Of a DNA stretch of 34,026 nt, positions 9,068 to 18,741 are shown piece after piece. The translations under genes were made by a program, and so were the position numbers. The stretch's first letter is position 1. Each line of letters opens with the position of its first letter. Source of the DNA: Tannerellaceae bacterium (GTDB taxonomy: Bacteria > Bacteroidota > Bacteroidia > Bacteroidales > Tannerellaceae). The DNA lies in contig JAIRRS010000090.1 of NCBI GenBank assembly GCA_031255855.1, positions 1 through 34,026 on the forward strand. Reading direction: 5' to 3'. Under the pieces are notes generated by a model that saw only the letters and a list, made by a program, of their open reading frames with translations, did no database searches and was not told where the DNA came from.

Positions 9068-9427
9068 ATGGGCATGAACGATGAATTGAAAGACTGGATG
9101 CAAATATGGTTTGAACAACTTATGGAACGGTTTAACCGTATAGATCGTTATTTGGAAAAAATGGCCATCAAAGAAAAGTTGTTGGAAGGCGAAAAGCTCT
9201 TGGACAATCAGGACGTTTGCCAAATGCTTAATGTCAGTAAACGTACACTCCAACGCTACCGTTCGTCAGGTGAACTACCCTACCAAATGATCTATCATAA
9301 AACTTTTTATAAAGAGAGCGATGTAGAAGCCTTTATTAAAGCCAATTTTGCAAAAGGCGAAGATGAAGATTCGGATAATAACTCCGAAGACACCGAGGAC
9401 AAAACCGAAGATCCGGACGAAAATTAA
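9068..9427 (+). CDS. Excisionase/MerR-type helix-turn-helix protein
   Basis: This 119-residue protein has a helical N-terminal half (residues about 1-45) and then an HTH_17/excisionase-like DNA-binding domain, LLDNQDVCQMLNVSKRTLQRYRSSGELPYQMIYHKTFYKESDVEAFIKANF, described here by its position (about residues 44-95). The C-terminal tail is very acidic (repeated D/E from about 99). Proteins of this type are common beside rteC and excision genes in Bacteroides conjugative transposons, where small HTH proteins act as recombination directionality factors or regulators. An alternative start is the ATG at 9074. It is a single-gene unit facing the cupin gene. Confidence 0.75.
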   Translation: MGMNDELKDWMQIWFEQLMERFNRIDRYLEKMAIKEKLLEGEKLLDNQDVCQMLNVSKRTLQRYRSSGELPYQMIYHKTFYKESDVEAFIKANFAKGEDEDSDNNSEDTEDKTEDPDEN

Positions 9428-9466
9428 ATCTGCATATTTTTTGCCTAAAATCTTTTTGTTCAAGCA

Positions 9467-9502
9467 GAAGCCCGCACCGTCGTGATGACAGGCGCGGGCT
9501 TC
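9467..9502. terminator. Hairpin between convergent HTH and cupin genes
   Basis: Nine-base arms GAAGCCCGC (9467-9475) and GCGGGCTTC (9494-9502) form a GC-rich stem with an 18-nt loop between two convergent genes. A convincing T tract is lacking directly after the stem in either direction, so terminator function is plausible but not certain. Confidence 0.4.
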
Positions 9503-9518
9503 GCTCATTATATCTTCA

Positions 9519-9980
9519 TCACAATGTCCGCCATTTCGGTTCGACCGGAGTGCGTCCTCCGTCTTCCGTCGTATGTTTTTCCAATGATTTTTCTTTAGAC
9601 TGAATGCAAATATAGACCATAGTTTCGTCCGATGTGTTACAGAGCCCGCGTACACCTTGTGGGGCAACCCGAATGACGCTGCCTTCGGTAATGGGGAAAC
9701 AATCGTCGTCAACCTGATAATACCCGGAACCTTTAAGGATAATATAAGTTTCTTCATCCTTATTGTGGAAATGAAAATAAGGCAACTCTGTTTGTGGAGG
9801 CAATGTCGTAAATGAAATTTCCGTACCTGTGGATTTGGTAGCCTCTTTTATAAACGCTTTCCCTGTGACTTCCATGCCGGTTTTAGGATGTATGAAGGAG
9901 TAGTCTGACAGGTCATCCAGCTTACCTATATTGACCGCTGTATAGTTTTTATTCTCGGAAATGTTTTCTATCTGCTTCAT
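9519..9980 (-). CDS. Cupin-domain protein
   Basis: This 153-residue protein has a single cupin barrel. Cupin motif 1 is clear (PYFHFHNKDEETYIILKG, about residues 67-84) and supplies two histidines and a glutamate as potential metal ligands. In motif 2 (GSVIRVAPQGVRGLCN) the usual third histidine position is occupied by glycine, so metal binding may be weakened or absent. Small cupins of this kind bind sugars or small ligands or act in simple catalysis; the substrate is unknown. The gene is monocistronic, convergent with the HTH gene, and separated from the methylase/helicase gene by a strong terminator. It appears to be an accessory passenger rather than part of the transfer machinery. Confidence 0.8.
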   Translation of the reverse strand: MKQIENISENKNYTAVNIGKLDDLSDYSFIHPKTGMEVTGKAFIKEATKSTGTEISFTTLPPQTELPYFHFHNKDEETYIILKGSGYYQVDDDCFPITEGSVIRVAPQGVRGLCNTSDETMVYICIQSKEKSLEKHTTEDGGRTPVEPKWRTL

Positions 9981-10013
9981 TATATCGAATATTTATAGGG
10001 TTCGTTTGCTCGT

Positions 10014-10021
10014 CAAAATTA
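10014..10021 (-). promoter_or_regulatory. Putative -7 box for the cupin gene
   Basis: Read on the minus strand, this is TAATTTTG, a full match to TAnnTTTG, lying 33 nt upstream of the cupin ATG. No good -33 box is seen at the expected spacing, so the call is tentative. Confidence 0.35.
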
Positions 10022-10032
10022 CTGAAAATAAA

Positions 10033-10079
10033 TAAAAAACCGCCGGATAAATATGCTGATTTTTATTCCGACGGTTTTT
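10033..10079 (-). terminator. Terminator after the methylase/helicase gene
   Basis: An A-rich left arm beginning AAAAACCGCCGGATAAA and a right arm TTATTCCGACGGTTTTT pair with only a few G-T or mismatched positions. On the minus strand the stem is followed by a T tract, directly downstream of the stop of the large gene at 10093. Confidence 0.75.
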
Positions 10080-10092
10080 CAATAACTCGTAT

Positions 10093-13000
10093 TTAGATTT
10101 TAAATCCTTTCTTTTCAGGTGTTCCGTGCGAAGGTCGTACAATAACCGCCCGTTCACCCAAAAGGGCATTGATGTTTTTCAGATTATCCGGCATGGGTAC
10201 AAATTTGTTTTCCTCCTTCGGAACACCCGCCATAATACCTACACTCTGTTCGATGGGCTTCAGGGATGCTTCTATTTTACGTTCCATAACAGTCATTTCC
10301 GCTTTCAAGGCTTTCAGTTCGTCCTCCTTCTTCCACGGACTTTCCACCACCGCTTTAAGCGTAGGAACATCCTTCATCAGCTTTTCGTTGTCCGTCTTGT
10401 ATTTTTCCAACAAGGCAGGCATGGTATCGAGAGCATTCAGGAAATTTTGCGCCGCCGTTTTTGGGTCGGCTGCCAAGTGTCCGTGATTGTAGTTATACAA
10501 AATCTCTCCCTCGCCTTTGATGAAAAAGCGGTTCTGCACCAAATCGAAGCCGTCCTTTACGGTGGTTTCCGATTTTACCAAGAGTGTAAAACCGTAGAGC
10601 GATCCGATAGGTTCGGATAGTCCGTGTGTTCGCGCTTTGTCGGCAATCTCGTTCAGCTTCTTGCCAATGGACACAGGGTCGGTAGGCTGGAAGCCATCTA
10701 ATTTAACCGGATTCAGGCGTGTGCCATCTACTACCTGTACACGGGCGTTAAATGCCTCCACATCTTTACCAATACGGGTAATAAAGCCCTTGTTGCTTTC
10801 GACCGATTTCATTATATCCTCTAACTTGAAACGGGTCGAAGATTTGCCCTGCATGAATGCCCGCCGTTCACTTTCCAATGCGGTAATTTTCTTTTCCAGC
10901 CGCGCTTTTTCCAACAATTCGGTATTGCCGGACAGGATGGCCACATACTCGGAAAAGTTCATGCCCGATTTTTCATCCATACTACCCTCGTCAATGGTGC
11001 GGTTACCCATGTTATTACTTTTTAGCTGATTGATAAAAAGCTGTTTGTTGTGCAATAAACCGAATTTATACGCATCCAATGATTTTTCCACAGCATACAG
11101 GATAATATCTACCTTGTTGTCGGCATGTAGTTTGGCAACCTCATTACCTTTGCGAATCGCCCGACCATCACGCTGGGTTAAATCGCTGGGGCGCCAAGGT
11201 TGATCCAAATGATGAACGGCTACACACCGCTGCTGGGCGTTCACTCCCGTTCCCAACATTTCGGTAGAGCCGAACAACACACGAATTTTTCCCTCGTTCA
11301 TGTCCTTAATCATCGCTTTGCGTGATTTCTCTGTTCCGGCTTCCTGTATAAACCGTATTTCGGAAGGCGGGATACCGTACTGCGTAACGAGTTTGTTTTT
11401 AATTTCGCTGTACGGATTCCAAACATCCGGCTTGTAAGTTCCCAAATCCGAGAAGACAAACTGCGTTCCTTTCTGCGCATCGTACTTCTTATAGTATCCG
11501 GCAATCACAGCGGCGGCATGGTTGGCTTTATTGTCAATATCGTCGCCGTATTTCTGTGGGTCTATCAGGCGCATATCAAGGCTCATCTTGCGGGCGTAGT
11601 CCGTAGCAATGAGCATCCGCGCCTTATCCTCGCTATCGGTAAGCGGCTCGCGCCCCAAAACAGTAGCGTCGCCCGTCTTGGCAAATATCATGAGTTTTTG
11701 AATAAAATCCTGCTGGTCGGGAGTGGGCGGAATATTATGCAGGATTTCATTCTTTTCGGGTCGGTCGATGCCGATGTCCTTCGCTGTACGGAAGTCCGTA
11801 ATTTCGCTGTAAAAAGCGGCCAGTTCGGGTACTTTGATGAAATACCTGAACCGTTCTTTCTGTACAATCTGATTCGTAACCGAAAACTCGTAATCTTTCG
11901 TTTTCTTGGCGAAGATGGCCGCCCATGCGTCGAACGTATTGATGCCTTGCCGTTCCAGTTCTTTTGGGCGTAAATACTTAAAGAGCAAATACAATTCGGT
12001 AAGCGAATTGGAAATGGTCGTACCGGAAAGAAAAGTCGCACCGAGGTCTTTCCCTGTTCTGTCCTGAATGGTACGCACGGCAAAAAGCATATTAAGCGCC
12101 CGTTGTGAACCATCGGAGTTACCCAAACCCGCCACACGGTCGTGACGGGTGGTAAAGGTCAAATTTTTAAATTTGTGGGATTCATCCACAAACAGGTGAT
12201 CAACGCCCATCAACCTGAAATCCACCGCATCGTCCTTGCGGGTGTCGATCTGGTGGGTAATTTCTTTCAGGCGGGCTTCGAGATTGGTTTTCCGCTTTTC
12301 GACACCCCTACGCATAAAATTGGATACTTCCCCGCCTTTGTTGCGCAGTACCTCCAGATTTTCCTCCACGCTGTCTAATTCTTTCTGTAAGATGTCGCGT
12401 TGAACTTCGGGCGACTGCGGAATCATGCCGAACTGCTCATGTGTCATTATTACCGCGTCCCAATTGTTATTTTTCATTTCATTGAAAATGCGGGCGCGTT
12501 TGGCCGGAGTAAAATCCTCCTTGCCCGGATAGAGTACCTTTGCATTGGGATAGGCGGTGCAAAAGGTTTGCGCTATCTCGTGTACATTGGCTTTTAGGGC
12601 TATAATCATCGGCTTGTTGGCCAGTCCCAGCCGTTTCATTTCCATTGCTCCTGCGCACATAATCAGCGTTTTGCCTGCCCCTACCTCATGATCACAGATC
12701 CCTCCGCCATTGGTTTTGAGCATCCAAACAGCATCTTTCTGACTTCGGTACAGGTCGTCGATACCCAACGCCTTCAGGTCAAGTCCCGGAAAGGTTTGGT
12801 GCGAGCCATCGTATGCAGGACGTGCAAAACAATTGAACGTGCTGTTATATAGGGTGGTCAGTCGGTCTTTGAACTCCGGCGACTGTTCGCGCAGCCAATC
12901 CGAAAAGCCGTTTCGCATCTCGTCGATTTTACTGTTTGCAAGTTGTATTGCCTGTCCGTCCGGCACTTTTACCTCTTTATCACCCTGTTTGACTGTTTTG

Positions 13001-15948
13001 GTGATTTCGGGCGTGGTATCATGCAAGGCATGGCGCATCAGGGCAACACCGTCGAACAGGCGGCTTTCGCTGCGAACACCGTATTTCTCCGTGATATTGG
13101 CGTTACGGGAACGGGCGTTGAGGCTGAACTCATCACGACTGGAAGCGTAGGTTACTGTTACATCCGTTTCAAAGAGGCACGAAGCATAGGCGGCATAGAT
13201 TCCGGTAGGCAGCCACCGCTCCCCGAAATTAAAATCCAACTCATCAAAGGAGATGGGTTTCGGCGCAGCTTCCTGTAAGGCAACCAGCGATTCTTTGGCA
13301 GCTTCGTGACCGGGGTGAGTGTCGATAAACTTTTGCACCTCGTCCGCTTTGGAAACAACATTACCGGCAATGAACTTGTCGGCAACTTCATAACCACCCA
13401 CCAGCGGATTGAAATACACTCTGCCTTTCAATTCCGTCAACAGGCTTTCTTCCGTACCGCCTGTCAGTGATGCCATGTATTCCAGATTAACCGTTCCGTG
13501 TTTGTTAAGTGAAGCGGCCAGCGCATCGCGGGCGTTATCGGTATGGGTAATCTCATTAGCATTAAAGGCTACGGGTCGCTCGAAAATATCCGCCTTTACC
13601 GCCTTTCCCTCGCGGTAACGCTCCAACGAAAGAATTTCCCGCCCTCCGGCATCCATCTTAATCAAGTCAAGATTCTTCGGGTCGTTCAGGTTTCCGAACT
13701 TTTCCGTAAAATCGTCATACAGGCGGTTGAGCATTTGCCGAAGTGCCGGATTCTCTCGCAATGTGTCGGCTTCGTTCAGGTAGAGGTGATGGTAAGTATC
13801 ACGGATTTCGATGTAGAGCGATGCCCGTTTTTGCTGCCGGGGCGATAATTCCAACGGGTGAAACATGGGACGGAAACCATTAATATCGCGCAGGTAGCCG
13901 ATGCGGTTATCGTCGTTTGTGACCAGCGAGCCTTCCTTATAATGTTTCGGTAGTCCCTGTTCCGGTACGGCGAATGGGACAGGCTTCATCCGTTCTTCCC
14001 GCTCCATTTCCTGTTTAAGCCTTTCAAGCTGCTCTTCCCTGCGGGCATCTGCGACGGGATATGCCGTTTGTGTATCCGCTTTGTTCTCCGCTTTGACTTG
14101 TCTTTCCGCTTCCTGCCTTTTCTTACGGGCTTCCAGCATCAGTTCCTCCCGCCACTCTAACGGTCGGTCTTCTTCCTTCTTGGATGATTTCCGCTGTTGC
14201 TTTACTTTTGGTTGAGGTATCTCCATCCGGCGGCGGGAACGGCTGTTTCTGGGTTTTGTCTGTGTACGTTCTTCTTCCGATAAACCGAATAAATCATACA
14301 GTGATATAAGCGGTTGGTTATTGATGCTGTATGCCGATTCCACCGCTTTCGCCTCCGTAGTCGGCTCGTTGGTTTGTGCCGGTGGTGGAACCGGATCGGA
14401 AAAGTCGAAGTTAAGGCTGGTCTGGATTCCCGATTGAACAGGTTTTGCCTGTATTTCCGGGGGCACTTCTTTCGTAATGGCGGGATCGTCTTCCTTTGGT
14501 AGCGTTTCGGCAACGGTTTGTTCTTCCTTATTCCGAAACTCTTTTTCTTCGGGAAACCAATCATCTTCGAGGGTTTGCCAAAAAGGATTGAGTTCATCCG
14601 CTTGCCAAAGGGGATTGAGGTCGGATGCAGACTCATTTTGTTGCTCTTGTTCGTAATCTTCGGGGGTGGCTTGCATAAATGACTCCCGATTTTTCTCCCT
14701 GGCTTGCTCCATCAATTCGCCCATCTCCTGCCAGTCCTGCGCTGTCGGCACATAGTCTCGGCTTTGGGCTTCGGATTGTTCCACTTGTAGCGCGTGTTGC
14801 CGATACAACTCCACATCCAAATGCTTAGAAAAATCTTCACGCAACATTCCGCGCAGTTCGGAGGCAATAGCTCCCACACCGCCGGAATGGGTAAATTCCA
14901 TTGCAGGTTTGCCGTAAGGGTCGGTTCCGACTTTTACCCGGTCGTGGATTACGCGGTTGAAAGTTTGAAACAGATTATTGACCGATATACCGTTAGACAA
15001 TTTCCGGCTATTGATAAAATCATGCTGACGCTCGGACAATTCCCCGCCCGGCGCTTTCTTTTGCAGGATAATCAAGTCGCTGCCTACTTCCGTGCCTGCA
15101 TGGTCGGTAAAAAGATTGTTCGGAAAGCGGACGGCGGAAACAGGTTCGCACTGTTGCATCAACCACTCGCGCACGGGGCGGTTGGCTTCGGAATTGAGTA
15201 CACCCTGCGACGTGATAAAGGCCACTAATCCGCCCTCGCGGACACAATCGACACTTTTCATAAAGAAATAGTTGTGAATCGTACCGGATGCTTGCCTGTG
15301 GGCATTGTCTTTGGCATTGCTGTATGCGGGGTCGAATACCCTCATATCGCCGAACGGGATATTACTGGCGGCTACATCAAAATAGCCGTTGTAGCGTTGT
15401 TCGATATTTTCAAATCCCACTATCCGCACATTTTCGGTGGGGTTCAGATGCGAAAGAATCTTGCCTGTCAACATATCCTTTTCAAATTGTGTGGCCTCGC
15501 ATCCCGGAGTCATTTGCCTGATTGCTTCGGAAAAGATGCCCGTTCCGGCAGAAGGGTCAAGCAGGCGCACAGGCTCAACGCCGCTTTCTTTCAAGGCAGC
15601 CGCCAGCGCATCCACTACTTTGGGCGGAGTGTAAAAGGCTGACAGTACGGAGTTTTTTAAGGAAGAAACATAGCGATTGTATTCGGCTGTGTCTTTTGAT
15701 TCGCTGCGCAATACTTCGTGCAACTCCGTAACCAGCGGAAACAGTTCGCTGTCGGTTTTCGTCCATTGCTGTATGTCTTCCGGCTTATCGGCAGGACTTA
15801 ACACGGCTTTTATCCCGCCGAAACCGCAGTAGGCTTCCAGTATTTCCCGTTCGGCAGGTGTAGCCTGCCGTTTTTCTCTATCGAGGCTGAAAACCAGACG
15901 TATCGCCTCTATATTATCCCGAAGACGGGCTTTCTTATTGAATGCCAT
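10093..15948 (-). CDS. N6-adenine DNA methylase / SNF2-like helicase fusion of conjugative elements
   Basis: This 1951-residue protein combines two modules. The N-terminal methylase has YTPP (106-109), SAM motif [12 protein letters not shown] (129-139) and motif IV NIPFGD (196-201; the catalytic motif is usually NPPY/F, and the Ile is notable). A low-complexity Glu/Lys/Pro-rich linker spans about 400-650. The C-terminal superfamily 2 helicase has GAGKT (near 1090), DESHKFKN (near 1255) and a motif VI-like [10 protein letters not shown] (near 1595), then a coiled-coil tail. Such giant proteins are frequent in Bacteroides conjugative transposons, beside topB and DUF1896. The architecture recalls phage P1 DarB, an antirestriction protein injected with DNA; a protective role during transfer is inferred from this. 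It overlaps DUF1896 by 14 nt, implying co-translation. Confidence 0.85.
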   Translation of the reverse strand: MAFNKKARLRDNIEAIRLVFSLDREKRQATPAEREILEAYCGFGGIKAVLSPADKPEDIQQWTKTDSELFPLVTELHEVLRSESKDTAEYNRYVSSLKNSVLSAFYTPPKVVDALAAALKESGVEPVRLLDPSAGTGIFSEAIRQMTPGCEATQFEKDMLTGKILSHLNPTENVRIVGFENIEQRYNGYFDVAASNIPFGDMRVFDPAYSNAKDNAHRQASGTIHNYFFMKSVDCVREGGLVAFITSQGVLNSEANRPVREWLMQQCEPVSAVRFPNNLFTDHAGTEVGSDLIILQKKAPGGELSERQHDFINSRKLSNGISVNNLFQTFNRVIHDRVKVGTDPYGKPAMEFTHSGGVGAIASELRGMLREDFSKHLDVELYRQHALQVEQSEAQSRDYVPTAQDWQEMGELMEQAREKNRESFMQATPEDYEQEQQNESASDLNPLWQADELNPFWQTLEDDWFPEEKEFRNKEEQTVAETLPKEDDPAITKEVPPEIQAKPVQSGIQTSLNFDFSDPVPPPAQTNEPTTEAKAVESAYSINNQPLISLYDLFGLSEEERTQTKPRNSRSRRRMEIPQPKVKQQRKSSKKEEDRPLEWREELMLEARKKRQEAERQVKAENKADTQTAYPVADARREEQLERLKQEMEREERMKPVPFAVPEQGLPKHYKEGSLVTNDDNRIGYLRDINGFRPMFHPLELSPRQQKRASLYIEIRDTYHHLYLNEADTLRENPALRQMLNRLYDDFTEKFGNLNDPKNLDLIKMDAGGREILSLERYREGKAVKADIFERPVAFNANEITHTDNARDALAASLNKHGTVNLEYMASLTGGTEESLLTELKGRVYFNPLVGGYEVADKFIAGNVVSKADEVQKFIDTHPGHEAAKESLVALQEAAPKPISFDELDFNFGERWLPTGIYAAYASCLFETDVTVTYASSRDEFSLNARSRNANITEKYGVRSESRLFDGVALMRHALHDTTPEITKTVKQGDKEVKVPDGQAIQLANSKIDEMRNGFSDWLREQSPEFKDRLTTLYNSTFNCFARPAYDGSHQTFPGLDLKALGIDDLYRSQKDAVWMLKTNGGGICDHEVGAGKTLIMCAGAMEMKRLGLANKPMIIALKANVHEIAQTFCTAYPNAKVLYPGKEDFTPAKRARIFNEMKNNNWDAVIMTHEQFGMIPQSPEVQRDILQKELDSVEENLEVLRNKGGEVSNFMRRGVEKRKTNLEARLKEITHQIDTRKDDAVDFRLMGVDHLFVDESHKFKNLTFTTRHDRVAGLGNSDGSQRALNMLFAVRTIQDRTGKDLGATFLSGTTISNSLTELYLLFKYLRPKELERQGINTFDAWAAIFAKKTKDYEFSVTNQIVQKERFRYFIKVPELAAFYSEITDFRTAKDIGIDRPEKNEILHNIPPTPDQQDFIQKLMIFAKTGDATVLGREPLTDSEDKARMLIATDYARKMSLDMRLIDPQKYGDDIDNKANHAAAVIAGYYKKYDAQKGTQFVFSDLGTYKPDVWNPYSEIKNKLVTQYGIPPSEIRFIQEAGTEKSRKAMIKDMNEGKIRVLFGSTEMLGTGVNAQQRCVAVHHLDQPWRPSDLTQRDGRAIRKGNEVAKLHADNKVDIILYAVEKSLDAYKFGLLHNKQLFINQLKSNNMGNRTIDEGSMDEKSGMNFSEYVAILSGNTELLEKARLEKKITALESERRAFMQGKSSTRFKLEDIMKSVESNKGFITRIGKDVEAFNARVQVVDGTRLNPVKLDGFQPTDPVSIGKKLNEIADKARTHGLSEPIGSLYGFTLLVKSETTVKDGFDLVQNRFFIKGEGEILYNYNHGHLAADPKTAAQNFLNALDTMPALLEKYKTDNEKLMKDVPTLKAVVESPWKKEDELKALKAEMTVMERKIEASLKPIEQSVGIMAGVPKEENKFVPMPDNLKNINALLGERAVIVRPSHGTPEKKGFKI

Positions 15949-16378
15949 CTTCGAGGAATGTTTGGATTGCGCCGGTCAGTTCCGTGTAGAGTAGCCGGTA
16001 CTCTGCACTATCGGCGAAATCGTCCGACAATGTGTATTTTTCAGTAACACCGGAAAGGCGGGGTAGTAATTCCATTGCCAACCCTTCGGCCTGTTCGGGG
16101 TCTATTTCTTCCGTGAACTCGTCCCAGAGTATGTTTACTATGGTTCGGTATGGGGAGAAATGTAATCCTGCATAAAGGGTTTGGGAAGCTATTTCGTCTG
16201 CTTCATCATGGGAGCCGCCCAGTTTGATAATATTGCTGTAGCTTAAAGCTGCGGCATCGCCCCGCGAAGCGATAAACTGTTTGTCGGCAGCTTTGTCGGG
16301 ATGCGATTCACGTAAATAAGACAACAGGGAGAGCCGGAAATAGGATAATTCCACGGCGGTGGATTTATTTGCTTTCAT
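15935..16378 (-). CDS. DUF1896 family protein
   Basis: This 147-residue acidic helical protein carries the DUF1896 signature ([19 protein letters not shown] at the N terminus, then [21 protein letters not shown] and [17 protein letters not shown]). The family is restricted largely to Bacteroidetes mobile elements and has no known biochemical function. Its 3' end overlaps the start of the methylase/helicase gene by 14 nt, so the pair is almost certainly an operon and the two proteins may work together. The start codon sits at the end of an unusual structured leader (see 16384-16465). Confidence 0.85.
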   Translation of the reverse strand: MKANKSTAVELSYFRLSLLSYLRESHPDKAADKQFIASRGDAAALSYSNIIKLGGSHDEADEIASQTLYAGLHFSPYRTIVNILWDEFTEEIDPEQAEGLAMELLPRLSGVTEKYTLSDDFADSAEYRLLYTELTGAIQTFLEDGIQ

Positions 16379-16383
16379 CTTTT

Positions 16384-16465
16384 GATTTTTTTAGTGGTAA
16401 ATAAAAAAAGGAGGGAAAGGAAAAAGCGTCCGGAGCAAGCCCCGGACGCCACCACTAAAAAAATC
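16384..16465 (-). promoter_or_regulatory. Structured leader with nested terminator hairpin before DUF1896
   Basis: A perfect 15-bp inverted repeat (GATTTTTTTAGTGGT at 16384-16398, ACCACTAAAAAAATC at 16451-16465) encloses a GC-rich hairpin (arms 16426-16433 and 16442-16449) that on the minus strand is followed by TTTTT, as in an intrinsic terminator. The promoter-distal outer arm lies 5 nt before the DUF1896 ATG, so outer-stem pairing would hide the start region. The inner hairpin most simply ends the topB transcript; the enclosing repeat suggests attenuation or translational control as well. Confidence 0.6.
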
Positions 16466-16514
16466 CGATGTCAAGCAATTATCCCTAATAGCAAGTCATA
16501 GATTCTTTCAGTGG

Positions 16515-16522
16515 CAAAGGTA
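16515..16522 (-). promoter_or_regulatory. Putative -7 box upstream of the DUF1896 leader
   Basis: On the minus strand this reads TACCTTTG, a full match to TAnnTTTG, just after the topB stop. No clear -33 box is visible at 19-21 nt. If used, transcription would begin ahead of the hairpin leader of DUF1896. Confidence 0.35.
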
Positions 16523-16528
16523 CGGAAT

Positions 16529-18640
16529 TTACTTCGACTTACCTTTTTTCCGGTTACCCTTTTTGTTTTCAGGGAATTTGAATACGGTTTTATAATCAGC
16601 ATCAAACGTTATGGCAGCCTCGAAGGTGTTACCCGTCTTGCTGCTCACAAAGCCTTTTATCGTAGGCGTTGCGCCGTTTACCAGCAAGGCGGCAAGCTGC
16701 GTATCGGTCAAATCCTTTTTCGCAATACTGCGGAATACTGTCAGCCCGCAATGCTCGTTGTTACACTTGGCGACTTTCTGATAGAAGGTAACCTGTCCGT
16801 TTTTGCACTTGGGACAAGGGCAACCGGAGCGGTCATCGGGGCGGTCAAAAGCGATTCCCAACAGTTCGGTAGTGATTTGCGAAGCGTAAACCTCTATCGA
16901 ACGGTGGAAGGTAGCGGCATCCATTTCGCCGGAGCCGATTTTTGCCAAAGCATGTTCCCAGCTTCCGGTCATCGCTACGTCTGCGATTTTCCCGTCTTTC
17001 ACGGCTAAATAGACTACCAGTCCTTTGTTGGTCGGAACCAGTGCTTTCTTTTCACGGGTAATATATTCCCTTGCAAACAGCGTTTCGATGATAACTGCGC
17101 GTGTGGCGGGTGTACCGATACCCGCATCTTTCATCGCTTCGCGCTCATCTTCGTTTTCGCACTCTTTACCGCACGATTCCATTGCTGAAAGCAGCGTCGC
17201 CTCAGTATGTAACGGGCGAGGCTTAGTCTGTTTTTCTAACGCTTCCATATCACGAATGGAAAGCACATCGCCTTGTAATAAGGCGGGCAGCGTGGTAACG
17301 TCTTCCTCCTGCGCTTCTTCATCGGTGGCGCCAAATACAGCCCGCCATCCGGGAAGTAGCGTTACGCTGCCTTTGCAGGCAAAGTGTACGCCGCCCGCGT
17401 CCAGCGATACGGTGGTGTTCTCTTTGGTGCAACGATTGGAAAAAGCCTCCAACATACGTCCGGCCACCATATCATAAATCGTCCGTTCATCGCCGGTTAA
17501 TCCGTTCGCCGAATCTCCGGTGATAATGAGCGCATGGTGGTCGGTTACTTTCTTATCGTCCACCGAACGGATATTGAGGACGATGTTATCCATTCCCGCC
17601 GCATAAGTGCCGAAACGGGGATGATTCTTTAATGTAGCAATCAGGTGCGGTATTTCGTCCAGCACATCGGCGGAAATATAACGGGAGCCTGTACGCGGAT
17701 AGCTTAAAACTTTCTTTTCGTACAAGGTCTGGGCGATGTTCAGCGTTTTATCCGCCGAAAAACCGTGCTTGCTGTTGGCCTCTTTCTGTAAGGCAGTAAG
17801 GTCGTATAACAACGGCGGTTCCTGCTTCACCTCTTTCTTTTCTACAGTCGTAACACGGACGGTTCCGGCAGCATTCGCCTGTTGCAATACTTCATCGGCT
17901 GCGCTACGGTTATCGTACTTGTCCACAGAAAGAACGGCGAACGACGTAGCATCTTTTTCCGTATGCAGTTTCAATTTGAAATACGTTTGTGGTTTGAAGT
18001 CCTTATTTTCCAAATAGCGGCTGCATATCATCGCCAGTGTCGGGGTCTGAACACGACCGAGTGACCACGAGCCGCGTCCGGCAGCAATGGAAAGCGCTTG
18101 GGAGGCATTAATGCCCACGACATAATCAGCCTGACTGCGGGCTTTGGCAGACAGATACAGGTTGTCGTACTCACTGCCCGGCTTCAGATTTTGGAAGCCT
18201 TCTTTAATTGCCTTGTCAGTCAGAGAACTTATCCACAATCGCTGGAACGGGCGGTTACATCCTATATAATTATAGATGTAGCGGAAGATTAATTCGCCCT
18301 CCCTCCCGGCATCGGTGCAAACTACGAGGCTGTCGGCTTTAGAAAACAACTCTTTGATAATTTTAAGTTGCTTCATCACGCCGGGGTCATTTTTGTATTC
18401 CTTACCCTCTTTGATTTGGCGGGGAATCAGTATAAATTCCTGCGGCAATATCGGCAGGTTTTCACGCTGGTAACTTGTGAAGCCATAGGCTTCGGGCATC
18501 GCCAACCCTACGAGGTGGCCGAATGCCCAGGTAACAGCCCAGCCGTTACCTTCCATATATCCGTCTTTTTTTGACGTTGCACCCAAAATAGCGGCTATAT
18601 CACGCGCTACGCTGGGTTTTTCTGCTATACAAACTTTCAT
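16529..18640 (-). CDS. topB: DNA topoisomerase III
   Basis: This type IA topoisomerase has 703 residues when started at the ATG at 18640, which gives the canonical MKVCIAEKPSVARDIAAILG. An in-frame ATG at 18715 would add 25 residues through the leader hairpin and is less likely. The TOPRIM motif DAGREGELIFR (110-120) and the catalytic tyrosine Y314 in SYPRTGSRYIS are present. The C terminus carries a cysteine cluster (CPCPKCKN, CNNEHC) like a zinc ribbon. The enzyme relaxes and decatenates DNA with single-stranded regions; on conjugative elements it is thought to help processing or replication of the transferred strand. It sits between DUF3945 and DUF1896, as is typical for Bacteroides elements. 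Confidence 0.95.
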   Translation of the reverse strand: MKVCIAEKPSVARDIAAILGATSKKDGYMEGNGWAVTWAFGHLVGLAMPEAYGFTSYQRENLPILPQEFILIPRQIKEGKEYKNDPGVMKQLKIIKELFSKADSLVVCTDAGREGELIFRYIYNYIGCNRPFQRLWISSLTDKAIKEGFQNLKPGSEYDNLYLSAKARSQADYVVGINASQALSIAAGRGSWSLGRVQTPTLAMICSRYLENKDFKPQTYFKLKLHTEKDATSFAVLSVDKYDNRSAADEVLQQANAAGTVRVTTVEKKEVKQEPPLLYDLTALQKEANSKHGFSADKTLNIAQTLYEKKVLSYPRTGSRYISADVLDEIPHLIATLKNHPRFGTYAAGMDNIVLNIRSVDDKKVTDHHALIITGDSANGLTGDERTIYDMVAGRMLEAFSNRCTKENTTVSLDAGGVHFACKGSVTLLPGWRAVFGATDEEAQEEDVTTLPALLQGDVLSIRDMEALEKQTKPRPLHTEATLLSAMESCGKECENEDEREAMKDAGIGTPATRAVIIETLFAREYITREKKALVPTNKGLVVYLAVKDGKIADVAMTGSWEHALAKIGSGEMDAATFHRSIEVYASQITTELLGIAFDRPDDRSGCPCPKCKNGQVTFYQKVAKCNNEHCGLTVFRSIAKKDLTDTQLAALLVNGATPTIKGFVSSKTGNTFEAAITFDADYKTVFKFPENKKGNRKKGKSK

Positions 18641-18660
18641 CTTTTGATTTTTTTTGAATA

Positions 18661-18720
18661 AATCCGGCTGCATTCGGCAGAGCTCAAACAAGTTTGGCTC
18701 TGCGCTCATTTGCACGGATT
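18661..18720 (-). promoter_or_regulatory. Hairpin leader before topB
   Basis: GCAGAGC (18677-18683) and GCTCTGC (18697-18703) pair, with an inner CAAAC/GTTTG extension giving about 12 bp with one bulge; outer arms AATCCG/CGGATT (18661-18666, 18715-18720) may close it. It occupies the gap between the DUF3945 stop and the topB start and lies just before the same AAAAAAATCAAAAGATGAAA start context seen at DUF1896. Confidence 0.5.
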
Positions 18721-18741
18721 TTGTGGTTGATAAATCTTAAA

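Noticed and set aside
9068..9427. The HTH gene product as the element integrase
   Set aside because: It is 119 residues with only an excisionase-type HTH; no tyrosine or serine recombinase catalytic residues are present.
9275..9757. A minus-strand frame of 160 residues overlapping the cupin and HTH genes
   Set aside because: It reads across both genes and the hairpin between them; the cupin frame has clear motifs.
18641..18715. N-terminal extension of TopB
   Set aside because: The added residues run through a leader hairpin and are unlike TopB, whose canonical start is MKVCIAEKPS at 18640.
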